This document shows positions 1-11,184 of a stretch of 64,000 nt of DNA, in pieces. The stretch is from Corynespora cassiicola (lineage: Eukaryota > Ascomycota > Dothideomycetes > Pleosporales > Corynesporascaceae). The notes under the pieces were generated by a model that ran no database searches, was not told the origin of the DNA, and saw only the letters and a list, made by a program, of their open reading frames with translations. The stretch spans positions 5,580,001-5,644,000 of the forward strand of contig JAEUWY010000001.1 in assembly GCA_022059125.1 (NCBI GenBank), in the 5' to 3' direction. Made by a program: the position numbers and the translations under genes. Each line of letters opens with the position of its first letter. The first letter of the stretch is position 1.

Positions 1-1548
1 GTCTACAAGACGTGGGTGACTCCTGTCAAAGATACACCTTATTACAATACCCGTTCTGGTTTGGGTGGATTCAACGATCGTGTGGGGGCTTTCGCTTTTG
101 CTCTGACCCCGCTCACGGTTGGCCTTTGCTCCCGCGACTCCATACTGAGCCTTCTGACAGGAATTCATTATCAAAACTTCAACTTCCTGCACCGATGGAC
201 AGGCCGCATCATTCTTGTTCAGTCCTTCATCCACACCATTGGTTGGACCATCATCGAAGCTAAGCTCTACCAGCCTCAACCCAAGGTGTACACCAAGTTC
301 ATCACCCAGGAATACATGATCTGGGGAATTGTCGCACAGAGCCTTCTTACCTTCCTCTGGGTGTTTAGCATGCGTCCCGTCATTCGGTGGACTGGCTACG
401 AGTTTTTCCGCAAATCGCACTTTATCGTTGCAGTCCTGTACCTTGTTGCCTGCTGGCACCACTGGGAAAAATTAAAGTGCTGGATGATCGCGTCATTCAT
501 TATACTCGGGCTGGACGTTGTGATGCGTTGGGTCCGCGTTTTTCTGATCCATTTCGGCTACAAGGACGGTCAAAAAGGACTCGGATTCCATACCATTCAA
601 GCTACGACAGAGATCTTCAAGGACCCATCAGGCACGATCCTTCGTATGACTTTCTCACACTATCGTGCGCCGTGGCAGATTGGCCAGCATTTCTACTTGA
701 CATTTCCTTCGATGAATGTCTGGCAATCTCACCCATTCACTGTCGGATCCTGCCCTTCTACCGACCAGACCTACATCATTCGTGCGCGCGATGGCGAAAC
801 TGGTAGACTAGCTGCTCTCGCAGACGCTACCCGCAACGAAGACAACTGCGCCCAAATCCCAGTCATCCTCACCGGTCCCTATGGTGGAAACATTGTTGAC
901 GACGAAGTCTCGAACATTTTTGCTATTGCAGGAGGCACTGGCGTGACTTTCCCTCTCCCCGTCGTCATGAACGCGCTTGAGCATGAGTCCTCATCGGCAA
1001 AGAATATTGAGCTAGTTTGGGTAATTCGCCACGTCGAGAACCTGCAGTGGATTGGACCCGAGCTTGCCAAGTTAAAGACGTACCTTGACAACTCAATGTC
1101 CGACAGTGAGGACAAGTGGGAGAAGACAGGGAAGGTAACCATCAAGCCGTCCAAACGCCTCCGCATCCGAATCTTTGTTACCCGGTCCTCCCCAAATCGC
1201 GTACAACCTCGTCCTCTTTTCAGTGCCAAATCAGACAAGGACTTCGGCGACTCTGACACTGCGTCAGTATCTTCAGCCACCTCGCTCGACCTGGAAGAGC
1301 TTCTTCGTCCTCATCCCAACTTCACCGTCACCTATCTCAATGGCGAGCGCCCTAACGTTTTCTACATGCTTGATTCATTCATCAATGATACGGTTTCAGG
1401 TGGCCGCACCCAAGTTATTGGGTCAGGACCGCCAGAGCTTGGAACCGAGATTCGATCAGCATGCGCAGCGAAGAACTCTGTCGGTGGCGTACTGAAGGGC
1501 GATGAGACTGGGGATATCGACTGCGTGTGGGATGACCGGATGGGTTGA
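1..1548 (+). CDS. Ferric reductase transmembrane component, 5' end outside window
   Basis: Partial FRE/NOX-type ferric reductase: reduces extracellular Fe(III) with cytosolic NADPH through FAD and two hemes in the plasma membrane. The frame is open from base 1, so the N-terminus is missing; 515 residues remain before the TGA. Visible are the ferric reductase-like membrane domain with heme-ligand histidines (an FLHRWTG segment with a second His 14 residues later in FIHTIGW, and FRKSHF followed by CWHHW), then an FAD-binding domain with HPFTVGS, a GPYGG loop, and an NADPH-binding region starting IAGGTGVTFPLP. An acidic/serine-rich insert (about residues 350-420) interrupts the NADPH domain, as in many fungal homologues. 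It ends as a single uninterrupted exon. A second, clearly different ferric reductase follows on the same strand 1.06 kb downstream. Family assignment is firm; metal preference (iron or copper) cannot be read from sequence. Confidence 0.93.
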   Translation, partial: VYKTWVTPVKDTPYYNTRSGLGGFNDRVGAFAFALTPLTVGLCSRDSILSLLTGIHYQNFNFLHRWTGRIILVQSFIHTIGWTIIEAKLYQPQPKVYTKFITQEYMIWGIVAQSLLTFLWVFSMRPVIRWTGYEFFRKSHFIVAVLYLVACWHHWEKLKCWMIASFIILGLDVVMRWVRVFLIHFGYKDGQKGLGFHTIQATTEIFKDPSGTILRMTFSHYRAPWQIGQHFYLTFPSMNVWQSHPFTVGSCPSTDQTYIIRARDGETGRLAALADATRNEDNCAQIPVILTGPYGGNIVDDEVSNIFAIAGGTGVTFPLPVVMNALEHESSSAKNIELVWVIRHVENLQWIGPELAKLKTYLDNSMSDSEDKWEKTGKVTIKPSKRLRIRIFVTRSSPNRVQPRPLFSAKSDKDFGDSDTASVSSATSLDLEELLRPHPNFTVTYLNGERPNVFYMLDSFINDTVSGGRTQVIGSGPPELGTEIRSACAAKNSVGGVLKGDETGDIDCVWDDRMG

Positions 1549-2604
1549 TTCTGTCTTTTTGCCTTCTTTTGTATATATTTGCATCGTGTAACTTTGCACG
1601 GGGCAACCAAACTCTTCGATTCTTGTTCACACTTTACGTCGATGCGGCTAGACGCTCGCGATTTAGGAATGCAAAGTCGTTCCATGATGATGACTAGCTC
1701 ACGCAAAAGTCCTTCCAGTATCCTCACGAATGAAGTCATTTTTTGTCTTTTTGGGGAACGTGCGCATTATTGGCCTCTACGCGATAAAGCAGGCCTACCT
1801 CGTGTTTCCAGTTTTCGGTGACTGGTCGCACTCACGTCAATGCTTCCATCCTTCCAGCTACAACTGGTTAGGAGCCGTTGACCCTTTTTCTTAAGGTACG
1901 AGTCTTATCACCATGAAAATAGGATCATCAGCCGACATTTATACTGTATGCTTTCCACTCTTTCTTGGGTGGGTTCTCCAATGCGCTTCGCATGCCCGGT
2001 CTCAGCGGTCTGAGTTTTCTATTAAGGCTCCATAGCCTTTTTGGTGGATTGAAGATATTAATTTTGGCCTATATCATTTTATATCCATCGAATTTCAGTT
2101 TCGACTCATTCATCTTTCTAATCATTTCATATTAGTCGTTTGGACGTCGGTTATGGGGGCGCATTTATCATACTGACTACGCTTTTGCCATCACTGACCG
2201 TCACCCACCATCCTCAGCTCCTCTCGGCCCACTTTATAGCCGCATATAGGTGAGCATTAAAGAGCACATTCGAAGCCCAAATCAGGGCCTGCATATAACT
2301 GACTATCTATTTATTCTCCGAGCCAGTAGGAGTGGTGCCATCTTCCCACATTGCCTGCAGCACAAGACAATGAGCAAGTTGTCATTGGCCTATGTCGCTT
2401 TGCCAATGCGGACCAAGACCAGAATCAGCATCGCTGTTCTTGGCCATATACCAAATGTATCAGAGAGAAGAATTCTATGATCTGAATAGAAAGTGAGTAA
2501 TTATAAAGACGCTGACGACTGATCGCCATGTCCGACTACACCCCAGGACCTAGGCACTACAGCGTCGTCCCAAGGCCACGGCCACGGTATCGCAAAATTC
2601 GACC
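1549..2604. other. Intergenic, promoter of second ferric reductase
   Basis: No convincing gene. Moderately AT-rich. Three GATAA cores occur (near 1782 on +, and TTATC near 1906 and 2166). GATA factors control iron uptake in ascomycetes, but the full iron-regulator consensus was not seen, so this is weak. Short open frames here match nothing recognisable. Confidence 0.5.
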
Positions 2605-4858
2605 ATGAATCCCCGATGCAGCCCTCTTCTCAGCATTATTGCTGCTTTTACAATCTTCCTCCTCCCGCAGCCATCCCATGCGGACGGAACTGGAATTCTT
2701 GGTGCTGGGAAATGGCTTTACAAACCGATATGCGCACATGCCTGCCGCCGGCTAATCGCCTCGAATCCACTCCTCTGCGAAGCAAGCGCTGATTCTTCTT
2801 CCCATTCCCACCATACTAAGAGGCACAACCATGGGGGGCCAACACCGCCTGAGTGCTTCCTCAGCGATGCCGCATATCTCCGCACCCAGGCTTTGTGCAT
2901 GGATGAAAGATGTCCACGAGACAATGTGCCTCTGTCAGTTATGGAAGAATATTGGGAGGGCCATCTTGCCACTGGTACAGTTGGAGATTGGAGCTTGAAA
3001 CCAATCATGGGTTATTCTGAAGCTTTGATGCTCGCAGGAGAAGATGTCGATGCAGTGGGGAGAGAGAATCTGCCTGTTGTAGTGTCAGGAGAGCCACTCA
3101 ATGCAACGAGCTGGATTGATGAAGAGGATTGGATCGAGAGCTACAATGGGCAATTATCATTTCAAGAAGGCGAATTTGGCCATGGAAGGAACAGGTGCGA
3201 TTGGTTTTATCATCCCTCTCCAAAAGTTCCATCGCTAATAGGATGACAGTCTCGCCATTAGTATAACCAGTGTAACAATTCCCATCCTGATATCCCTCCT
3301 CCGATTTCTCCCAGGCGCAGATTCAACCCTGGTATCTCGCATCACCGCATTCCTCGACCAACCCTTCATCGGCCACCGCCACCGCGTCCCCGTCGCCAAA
3401 AACCTAGGCCTAATGCCCACACGCGGCCAAGCCCTCTTCATCGCTTACCTCATCCTGACAAACACTTTCCTAACCTTCCTCCCCATCTCGCTCCTCCAGC
3501 CCAACTACATCGCACCAGACAGCACCTACCAGCGCTGCCAAATCTGGGGCGACCGCGCCGGCGTCCTCGCCGAAGCAAACTTCGTCGCGCTCTTCCTCTT
3601 CGCCTCGCGCAACAACATCCTGCTGCGGCTGACCAATTGGAGCCACGGGACGTACCTGCTTCTGCACCGGTGGGTCGCGTACATTGCCGTCGTGCAGTCG
3701 GTGCTGCATTCGCTGCTCATGCTGTACATTTACGCGGCGTACGCGGATCATGATGCCGAGGCTAAATTGCCGTACTGGTACTGGGGTATCATTGCTACGC
3801 TGGCGATTTTGCTCATGTGGCCCGCTGCTCTGCTGCCGGTGCGGAGGCGCGCGTACGAGGTTTTCTTGGTCGTGCACCAGGCGCTCGGTGCGCTGACGCT
3901 TGTCGCGGTGTTTCTGCATATCTGGTATCTGTTCGAGTACAAGTGGGGGTACGAGATTTGGGTGTACATTGGTGGAGGCATCTGGGGGCTTGATCGTATA
4001 CTGAGGGTCCTGCGCATTGCGAGGCACGGGTTCCCGGAGGCTGTGGTCACCGTGGTGGACGACAAAGGCGATTATCTAAGGATTGACATCGAAGGCGTGG
4101 TCGCGGAGGGGCATGTGTATGTGTATTTCCCGACGATGGGGTGGCGGTTTTGGGAGAGTCATCCGTTCTCGGTTCTTTCGTCTTTTGATGGAGGTTCAGT
4201 GGTTGATTCCACGGGATCGCGGAATGGAGGTTCCTCGCCTTCGAATGAGATGGAAAAAGAGGTATCAAGAGCTAGCGCGGCGCATGAAGTGCAGTCTGCG
4301 TCGGACTACTCGGACGAGGTGCTTCAAGGACCAGCGGGGCCACGAACGTCGCTGTTGCTCCGGGCGCAATCGGGAACCACTCGTGAGCTTGCAAAGAGAG
4401 TGGCGGCCAACGGCGGAGTTCTGAACATTCGTTGTTGGATCGAAGCCTCCTATCACTCAAATCCTTGCATCAAGGACTTACGCGAATGCTCCACCTTGGT
4501 TGGAATCGCAGGCGGCGTTGGCATCACCGCTGTACTCCCTGTCTTGCGAAGCTTCTCCGGGATGAAATCGCGTTTGTACTGGGGTGCTAGAAGTGAAGGT
4601 ATCATTGATAAGGTGAAGCCGGAATTGAAAGAGCTGGGCTCTCGCGTTGAAGTAGACATCAAGATTGGCGAGCGATTGCCAATACGAGAGTTGCTGACGC
4701 AGGAATTGTGTCATGGGAATGATAAAGGGGCTATCGGAGTATTGGTATGCGGTCCATCGGGTATGGCGGATGAAGTCAGACAGGTGGTCGGCGAATTGGC
4801 AGGAAGTGGACGATCGAAACGCCGTATCGTGTTCATTGATGAAGCATTTAGCTGGTAG
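2605..4858 (+). CDS. Ferric reductase transmembrane component, complete
   Basis: Full-length FRE-type ferric reductase, predicted 732 aa from exons 2605-3194 and 3250-4858. The 55-nt intron (GTGCGA...GACAG) keeps the frame and restores a first transmembrane helix (LAISITSVTIPILISLLRF). The N-terminus has a signal peptide (residues 1-26, cleavage near SHA) and a Cys-containing extracellular domain with a His-rich patch (SSHSHHTKRHNH) that could bind metal. The membrane core carries the bis-heme histidines (LLLHRW...VLHSLL and FLVVHQ...FLHIWY). FAD motif HPFSVLSSF and NADPH motif CGPSGM follow. A Ser/Gly-rich acidic insert sits between the FAD and NADPH lobes. Substrate is Fe(III), possibly Cu(II), at the cell surface. 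It is diverged from its upstream neighbour, so this is not a recent tandem duplication. Confidence 0.93.
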
Positions 4859-6363
4859 AAACACAGAGCATAACCGGAGATAGAATTTCATTCAAAGCAG
4901 ATGAAATATCCTAAGGCTATATTCACTTACACATAAATATCAGATTAGAAACTAACTCCAAAGAGTGCCTGTCAATATTCCTTCTGTTGTAGAATTAACG
5001 AGCACACTATCAATCGTATTTGGTAAGTATCCTTCGAACTAAACTATCAATTCAATGAAGTTTAAGAAAGCGTTATCTAAAAGTGATCAACCTACGATTA
5101 ACAGTAAATTACGGAATCAAGGTGTACAACATGCGATCCCTAGTATTATCTCTTCACGTATCCTAAGAGTCGACAAAATCATAGAGCTGCTTCGCATACG
5201 TTATAAGCTTCGGCAAATAAACGACAGGAATAACTATCTGCTCTTATTTAATGTTAGAAATTGAATATAACTTTTTTATTCCAAAATCAGAAGCTTAGCA
5301 AAATGTCGAAGTTGACGGTCGGCTTCCAGCGGCGCATGCCAAAGTCGCCTTCGGATGGCGTTGTTCACATTCAAAAGTCGCAATTGACTGGAATAGGAAG
5401 CTGGAACGCCATACGAGACCCCAAGCTTCCTGGGAACTGGCTAATGCGCATTCCATTCCTAGTGATTAACTTTGGTGTCATAGTGTGATCAATATTTACA
5501 TCCTTCCAATCGTATCCAAAGGGAGACGAACTTCTGGCTTTGAGAAAATTTGCCACTTCTTTAATCACGATGGCAAATCCGGAATCATGCAGAGGGAAGC
5601 GAGATGCACAGAATCTAGGCCCCTGGATGGGCGTGATGATCTCCCGTTTGAATGCAGCGGTCGTTCCACATGTAAGGTTCTAGTGGCCCATGGAACAGTT
5701 CCCCATTGCCATGTGGAATCGGAGCAGCCGGGAACCAGGAGCGCTGTTAATTGCTCTTACGGATCCTTGTAAGACTAGTTAGACCACAGCTTCCTGTTTG
5801 CGTGAGAAAGGAGTAATGCACCGGAGCAGCGTGGGGGTGAGCATTCCATCACTGAGTCAGACTGTTAGTGAGCGACAATTCTGGTCTCGACGAGCGTAGA
5901 ATTAGGCTTTGGCAACAAGCTCCGGAGCTTCTTAGGGTTCATCGGCGGTTTGGAGGTGACAATGCAGTTCATCTACCATACTGTTGAGAGGAAAATCCAA
6001 GTCACGTGTAATCGCGTCAACGCAGAAACTGACGCCAATGGCAAAATCTAGCTCCATCCAGCTAGCTCGGTCAAAGCGCCCCATGCGAATTTTACCAGGA
6101 CAATCACATCATCGGGGCCATTGCAAAACCTGAAAGATGAGTTTCCCCTCCGAGCAAACTGTTGGGTAATGTATACTCCTGCACACCACTCGCCTTGCGC
6201 ATAGCACCGCCTCTGGTCGGCTTGGTCTCGGTCCCGTCCGAAGTTTTTGTGAGCATGGCGCAACCTGAGCCCCCCGTCTCCTGGGCACATGGGTAATGGC
6301 ATCAACGTTTTCCACATGTTCGTACCAGCTGCTGAGTATAAAAGAAACAGTGGTCCGAACACC
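4859..6363. other. Intergenic, AT-rich, possible gene relic on minus strand
   Basis: AT-rich from about 4900 to 5300. Between 5370 and 5790 the minus strand has short open stretches in different frames that read like decayed coding sequence (for example 65 codons at 5371-5568, and frames around 5600-5720), but none matches a family I know, and stops interrupt them. From 5800 to 6330 nothing is recognised beyond the promoter of the permease. Confidence 0.35.
6337..6344 (+). promoter_or_regulatory. TATA box (TATAAAAG) of permease gene
   Basis: TATAAAAG lies only 20 nt before the first in-frame ATG (6364) and 62 nt before the next in-frame ATG (6406). If this TATA is used, the mRNA has a very short leader or translation starts at 6406. 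Confidence 0.5.
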
Positions 6364-8133
6364 ATGGCGAACGAGTCCACTCCGCTCGTTGCGTCTTCTT
6401 CCACCATGTCCAAGCTCTTCTCCAGATACGGAGCCACGACTGAGGTGCCAGCCGATGAATCCAAGAATGGCAGCGCTCCAACCTCCGACATTGACGATGG
6501 CTCGCTCTACCAGGTCCGCCAGGCCAAGCGCCAGATTGGAGTCACTTCAGCCGTCTTTTTGATTTTCAACCGCATCATCGGCACTGGAATCTTCGCGACG
6601 CCAAGCGGCATCTTTGCCCTGAGCGGTAGCGTGGGTCTTTCGCTCTTCATTTGGGTCGCTGGTATGTTGATTACGGCTGCCGGCATGGCAGTGTATCTCG
6701 AGTTTGGAACCGCCATCCCCCGAAACGGCGGAGAAAAGAACTATCTCGAGCATGTGTACCGCAAGCCCAAGTACCTAGTCACGGGATTCTATACCGGTTA
6801 CGTCGTCCTTCTCGGCTGGGCAGGATCGAACTCGGTCATGTTTGGCGAGTACATCTTACATGCCGCAAACGTCGAAGTCAACCGTTGGAACCAGCGTGGT
6901 ATTGGACTTGCCTGCATTACGACTGCCTTTCTCATCCACGGCCTCGCTCTGAAGTGGGGGTTGCGACTTCAAAATTTGCTCGGAGTCATCAAGCTACTCA
7001 TCATCATGTTGATCATTGTGTCTGGATGGGTAAGCGTCATTTCACGCCGTTGTTCTAGTGGTTTACTGACTTTGGTTAGGCCGCACTGGGTGGAGCTCTC
7101 AAGATTGACAAGCCCAACAACTTTGACCATGCTTTTGAGGGAACTACCGGTAGTGCCTATGGTGTGGTCACTGCGCTGTACAATGTGATTTGGAGCTACA
7201 TCGGATACAGCAACGCAAACTACGCCCTGAGTGAGACCAAGAACCCAGTGCGCACGCTCAAAATCGCCGCGCCGCTGGCCTTGGGCAGTGTAGCAGTTAT
7301 GTACATGCTTGTCAACGTAAGTTTCAGGCTGTTCTCAACGTTTGGCATCATCAACTCACCCGCTCTAGGTCGCCTATTTCGCTGCAGTGCCCGCGGACGA
7401 GATTATCGCGTCCAAGCGCCTGGTCGCCGCGTCACTCTTCCGCAACGTCTTCGGCGAAAAAGCAGAGCGCGCCCTGTCCGTCTTTGTGGCACTCTCGGCA
7501 TTTGGAAATGTGCTCAGCGTGATCTTCTCCCAAGGCCGGATCGTCCAGGAACTCGGTCGTGAGGGCATTCTCCCGTGGTCGAGGCTTTGGGCCAGCAATA
7601 GGCCCTTCAACGCCCCACTTGCCGGCCTCTTTGAGCACTGGCTCGTATCCGTCATCATCATGCTTGCGCCTCCTCCTGGGGACGCCTACAACTTCATTCT
7701 GAAGTGAGTTTTTTTATTGCGCCGAGTTCTTGAGCACATGTTAACGTTCACTAGCGTCATTAGCTACCCCCTCGCCATTGTCAATGTCTTCGTGGCGGGT
7801 GCGCTAATCCACCTCCACCTCCACCGCGAAAAGTGGAACTGGAACCCGCCGATCAGGGCCACTCTCCCAGTAGCAGTCTTCTTCCTCTTGAGCAACATTT
7901 ACCTTGTCATTACTCCTTTTGTGCCGCCTGAGGACGGCCAAAGCAACTACGAAACTCTGCCATACTACCTGCACTGCGTCGTCGGATTCGGAATCATCCT
8001 AGCTGGAGGCGTGTACTGGCTTTTCTGGGCAATCATTCTTCCCAAGCTCGGTAATTATAGGCTCGAGAGGGAGGTGGTTGTTGATGACATAGACGGCTGG
8101 GAGAGGCACGTTTTTAAGCGAGTACCCAACTGA
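6364..8133 (+). CDS. MUP1-like high-affinity methionine / amino-acid permease
   Basis: APC-superfamily LAT-type permease, predicted 538 aa from exons 6364-7029, 7080-7316, 7369-7703 and 7755-8133. Introns are 50, 52 and 51 nt; all four exons join in frame. Twelve hydrophobic segments are expected; the first begins with the family signature FNRIIGTGIFATPSGIF, and the middle has YIGYSNANYALSETKNP, both typical of fungal MUP1-class methionine permeases. The cytosolic N-terminus (about 55 aa) and the short C-terminus are hydrophilic. It would import methionine or related neutral amino acids at the plasma membrane. An alternative start is M15 (6406). Substrate is inferred from the closest remembered family only; other L-type amino acids remain possible. 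A methionine synthase gene is 20 kb away, not linked. Confidence 0.88.
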
Positions 8134-9016
8134 GCTCGGCGGTCGTCGGAGATTTTATGATTGCTTTATACCCATTAGGCCCTATAGACTTTATTGATAT
8201 CGTTATGGTACCGGATGGCCCGGAAACATTCCAGAAGTACTCCTGAATTCTGTTGTGCCAATCAGCATCATCCGGGATTGCACCCTGATTGATTTCTTCG
8301 GAGTACAGTCCGTAGCGCAGTCAGTAGCTTTGGGGACCGACTATCGAGGGACACTGCAGCGGTTCTCGCATGAGACAAGGGGAAATGGGCCTGTGAGATT
8401 TACCGCATGCTCGCCTATGTTGCCGGATGTGTACAAGGTTTGCTAGGGCATTGTCGGAGACGGATCCCGCGCATCATGGTCGAGGCACCGAGCCCCACCC
8501 TCCCAATTCTGGTACCTGTTTCCCGCACTGTCCGGGGTACATGATGTGCCCGTTACTTTGTCGGCCGTACTTAATTAATACTCTCAGCATCACAGCAATC
8601 ACAACAACAATAGATACATCAGCTCAGTAAGATGCTATGATCTAAATGGCCATCTTTATCGTCCGGAGAAGTGGGAGGTGAAGTGGCTCTCAGCAGCCAA
8701 AGGCGGAAGATGGGATATATCAAGTAGAGATGTTATTATCCTCAGCACAATGAAAAAGCACGGGCGCAATTTTCCAATGCTGAGTAGTCGGAAGCTAACC
8801 AGAGCTTGCAAATGGGCATTTTACCATCCCGCTGCTCCTTAACATCCGGCATTCTCCATCGACGGGCTGTGCGACCCAGCCGCTGTCAAGCTATGCCTTA
8901 GTGCACACTACCCCAGTAGTAATTTTTCCGAGCCAAGTATATAGAGCCACTGCGCCTAAGGCTGTAGGCTCGTCGCCGTTCGCATCTTCCAACTATCCAG
9001 TCATTCTTTAGTCAAC
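8134..9016. other. Intergenic, promoter of FAD oxidoreductase
   Basis: No gene seen. A TATA-like TATATAG at 8938-8944 lies 73 nt before the ATG of the downstream gene and is a plausible core promoter element. The rest has only short chance frames. Confidence 0.5.
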
Positions 9017-10447
9017 ATGCGCTTTCACGCCCTTCCGCTCGTCTCTTCGATTTCCTTCTTGATCCAAAGCGCTCATACTTCACCGGTAGCTGAGCCAGCC
9101 AAAAATGGCAAGCCCGAGGTCATCTACCGCGACGTTGCCATCATTGGTGGTGGGTCGGCTGGCACCTACTCGGCCATTGCCTTGAAAGACAAGGGCTTTT
9201 CGACCATTGTCATCGAAAAGAAGGACCGCATTGGTGGACACACTGAAACCTACACTGACCCGGCGACCGGAGTTCCCATCGACATGGGCGTAATTATCTT
9301 CCACGACATTCCCACTGTGAAGAACTACTTTTCTCGATTTAATCTTTCCTTGACCCCGATCCCAACTTTGAGCTCCGGCGCTCCTGGAGTCTACGACCTT
9401 CGTTATGGAACAGCGCTCAACGTTACACGGCCCAGCCAGGAGGAATTGGGAGCAGCATTCCAAAAGTTTGCTGCGATTCTATCACAATGGCCTCAGCTGG
9501 CGGTCGGCCAGTTTTTGCCCGATCCCATCCCCGAGGACCTTTTGCTTCCCTTTGGCGAGTTCTGCAAGAAGCACGGCATCGAGGCCATCCTGCCCACGGT
9601 CAGCAGCTATAACCCCGGACTCGGAGACCCCCTGACTGTCCCCACGCTCGAGCAAATCAAAGTCTTTGGCCTGGGTGTCATCCAGTCCTTCAACTCGTTC
9701 CTCACCAGCGCCAATTTCAACAACAGCCTCCTCTACGCGGCCGCCCAAGCCGAGCTGCTCGCATCAAACTCCCTGCTGCTCAACTCGCAAGTAACCAAGT
9801 CGGAGCGTACAAACTCGAGCGTGAAGCTCTACGTCGACACACCCACGTGCAAGAAAATCATCATCGCGAAGAAGCTCCTCATCACCATCCCGGCCAAGAC
9901 CGACTACCTCAAGCCCTTCGACCTGAGCGCTCGCGAGAAGTCCGTCTTCAAGAAATTCATCAACGGAGGTTACTACACCAGCGTGGTCAAGAACACGGGC
10001 CTCCCTGCAAACCTGAGCATCACGAACAACGCTGCCGGCACACCCTACAACTTCATCGACCTACCGGGCACGTACCAGATCTCGGCCACGGGCGCACCGA
10101 ACCTGCACACGGTGTACTACGGCGCGCCGCGCACCAAGAACACGGTGCCCATCCCCGAGGAGCAGGTCAAGGCCAGCATCATTGCTGACCTCAAGCGCCT
10201 CCAGGCCGCGAACCCGGGCACGTTTACCAAGACGGAGCCCGAGTTTGCCATTTTCAGCTCGCACGCGCCGTTTTATCTGCAGGTGACGGCCGAGGACATT
10301 AAGAATGGGTTTTACGCGCAGCTGTATGCGCTTCAGGGGGAGCGCAACACGTACTGGAACGGAGCCAGCTTTGCGGCGCATGACTCGAGCACCATCTGGC
10401 AGTTTACCGATAATGTGGTTCTGCCACAGTTGTTGGCTGGGTTGTGA
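9017..10447 (+). CDS. Secreted FAD-dependent oxidoreductase (amine oxidase-like fold)
   Basis: Single-exon gene, 476 aa. Residues 1-22 form a signal peptide. A Rossmann FAD-binding motif follows (DVAIIGGGSAGTYSA, residues 39-53) with the usual downstream acidic residue (VIEKKDRIGGHTETY). The rest fits the NAD(P)-binding/amine-oxidase-like flavoprotein family that includes beta-cyclopiazonate dehydrogenase and many uncharacterised secreted fungal flavoproteins. Several N-glycosylation sequons (for example NLS, NVT, NNS) agree with secretion. The substrate cannot be inferred; no biosynthetic partners (NRPS, PKS, DMAT) are in the window, so a role in a secondary-metabolite cluster is not supported here. 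Confidence 0.85.
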   Translation: MRFHALPLVSSISFLIQSAHTSPVAEPAKNGKPEVIYRDVAIIGGGSAGTYSAIALKDKGFSTIVIEKKDRIGGHTETYTDPATGVPIDMGVIIFHDIPTVKNYFSRFNLSLTPIPTLSSGAPGVYDLRYGTALNVTRPSQEELGAAFQKFAAILSQWPQLAVGQFLPDPIPEDLLLPFGEFCKKHGIEAILPTVSSYNPGLGDPLTVPTLEQIKVFGLGVIQSFNSFLTSANFNNSLLYAAAQAELLASNSLLLNSQVTKSERTNSSVKLYVDTPTCKKIIIAKKLLITIPAKTDYLKPFDLSAREKSVFKKFINGGYYTSVVKNTGLPANLSITNNAAGTPYNFIDLPGTYQISATGAPNLHTVYYGAPRTKNTVPIPEEQVKASIIADLKRLQAANPGTFTKTEPEFAIFSSHAPFYLQVTAEDIKNGFYAQLYALQGERNTYWNGASFAAHDSSTIWQFTDNVVLPQLLAGL

Positions 10448-10581
10448 GGGGCTAAAGGGGAGCTAGGTGGCTGTGGGTGTAATGTCTAGTTAGTCGGGAG
10501 ATGGGGAAGGTGTGTAGATTAATGCAAGATGTAAGTGTGTATGACTGTGTACAAGAGTCACCCGCTCATATCATGTATAAT

Positions 10582-10795
10582 GCATCGTCGACATCATAAT
10601 TGGGCATCATATGCATCATTTTGATAATGCGTTGTGGGCTTCATTACATGCTTTCTATTCACGGATTTTACCATGGGCACCCATAGTATGGTTTCATACT
10701 TCGCGACGTGATAAGGCATTGTAGGCTCCATAACATGCTTTCTATTCGCAGATTTTACAAGGCGTTGTGGACATCATGACTGCTTTTCCATTCTC
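10582..10795. repeat. Degenerate tandem repeat downstream of FAD oxidoreductase
   Basis: Two good copies of a ~44-nt unit at 10629-10672 and 10716-10760 share GCxTTGTxGGCTxCAT, ACATGCTTTCTATTC and GxATTTTAC blocks. A third, shorter copy is at 10762-10795 and a weak one around 10582-10600. Units are not directly abutted. Origin unknown; not coding. Confidence 0.6.
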
Positions 10796-10820
10796 AAACA
10801 AAAACTATGTACGCCGGTCG

Positions 10821-11184
10821 CTACCAGCGCCGCTGGCCGGAGAATGTGGGGCGGGAGCCGAGAGAGACGGAGACGGTGGTGGCGGCGGCAGGGGTGGCGG
10901 CGGGTTTCTTCGATGTTTTTTATTTAGTCATTGAGTAGTTTGGATATAACAATATGTTAGTATCATGATTAATGAAGGAGAATCAATTACCTGACCATGC
11001 AGATGGTGAAGGCCCACGGCCTTTTCCTCCTCCTCCTTCCTCTTCTCTTCCTCTCCTCCCGGCGTCTGTCCACCTCCACAAAAGCCACCACAGCACCGCA
11101 CACAGCGACAAAAAACGGCGCTAAAATATAATACCAAGTTTGGATGACGAGGTGCTCGATCAGCTGGGCCATTTTGAAGGCCAA
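10821..11184 (-). CDS. Possible small single-TM protein, two exons
   Basis: Starting at 11184 (or the second Met at 11172) the minus strand encodes a short N-terminus, a hydrophobic segment (WYYILAPFFVAVCGAVVAF) and a strongly basic tail. Read straight through, it stops at 10987 (65 aa). A GTAATT donor at 10990 and an AG acceptor at 10908 would instead add a 28-codon terminal exon (10821-10907) ending SRPTFSGQRRW, which looks coding. Exon 1 is in phase with that exon only in the neighbouring frame, or with a weaker GTCAGG donor, so the junction is unresolved. No family recognised. The stretch 11185-11512 beyond it holds no recognisable gene. Confidence 0.35.

Noticed and set aside
4900..5300. 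RIP-mutated transposon remnant
   Set aside because: The stretch is AT-rich but shows no terminal repeats, no transposase-like frame and no strong TpA excess that could be judged by eye.
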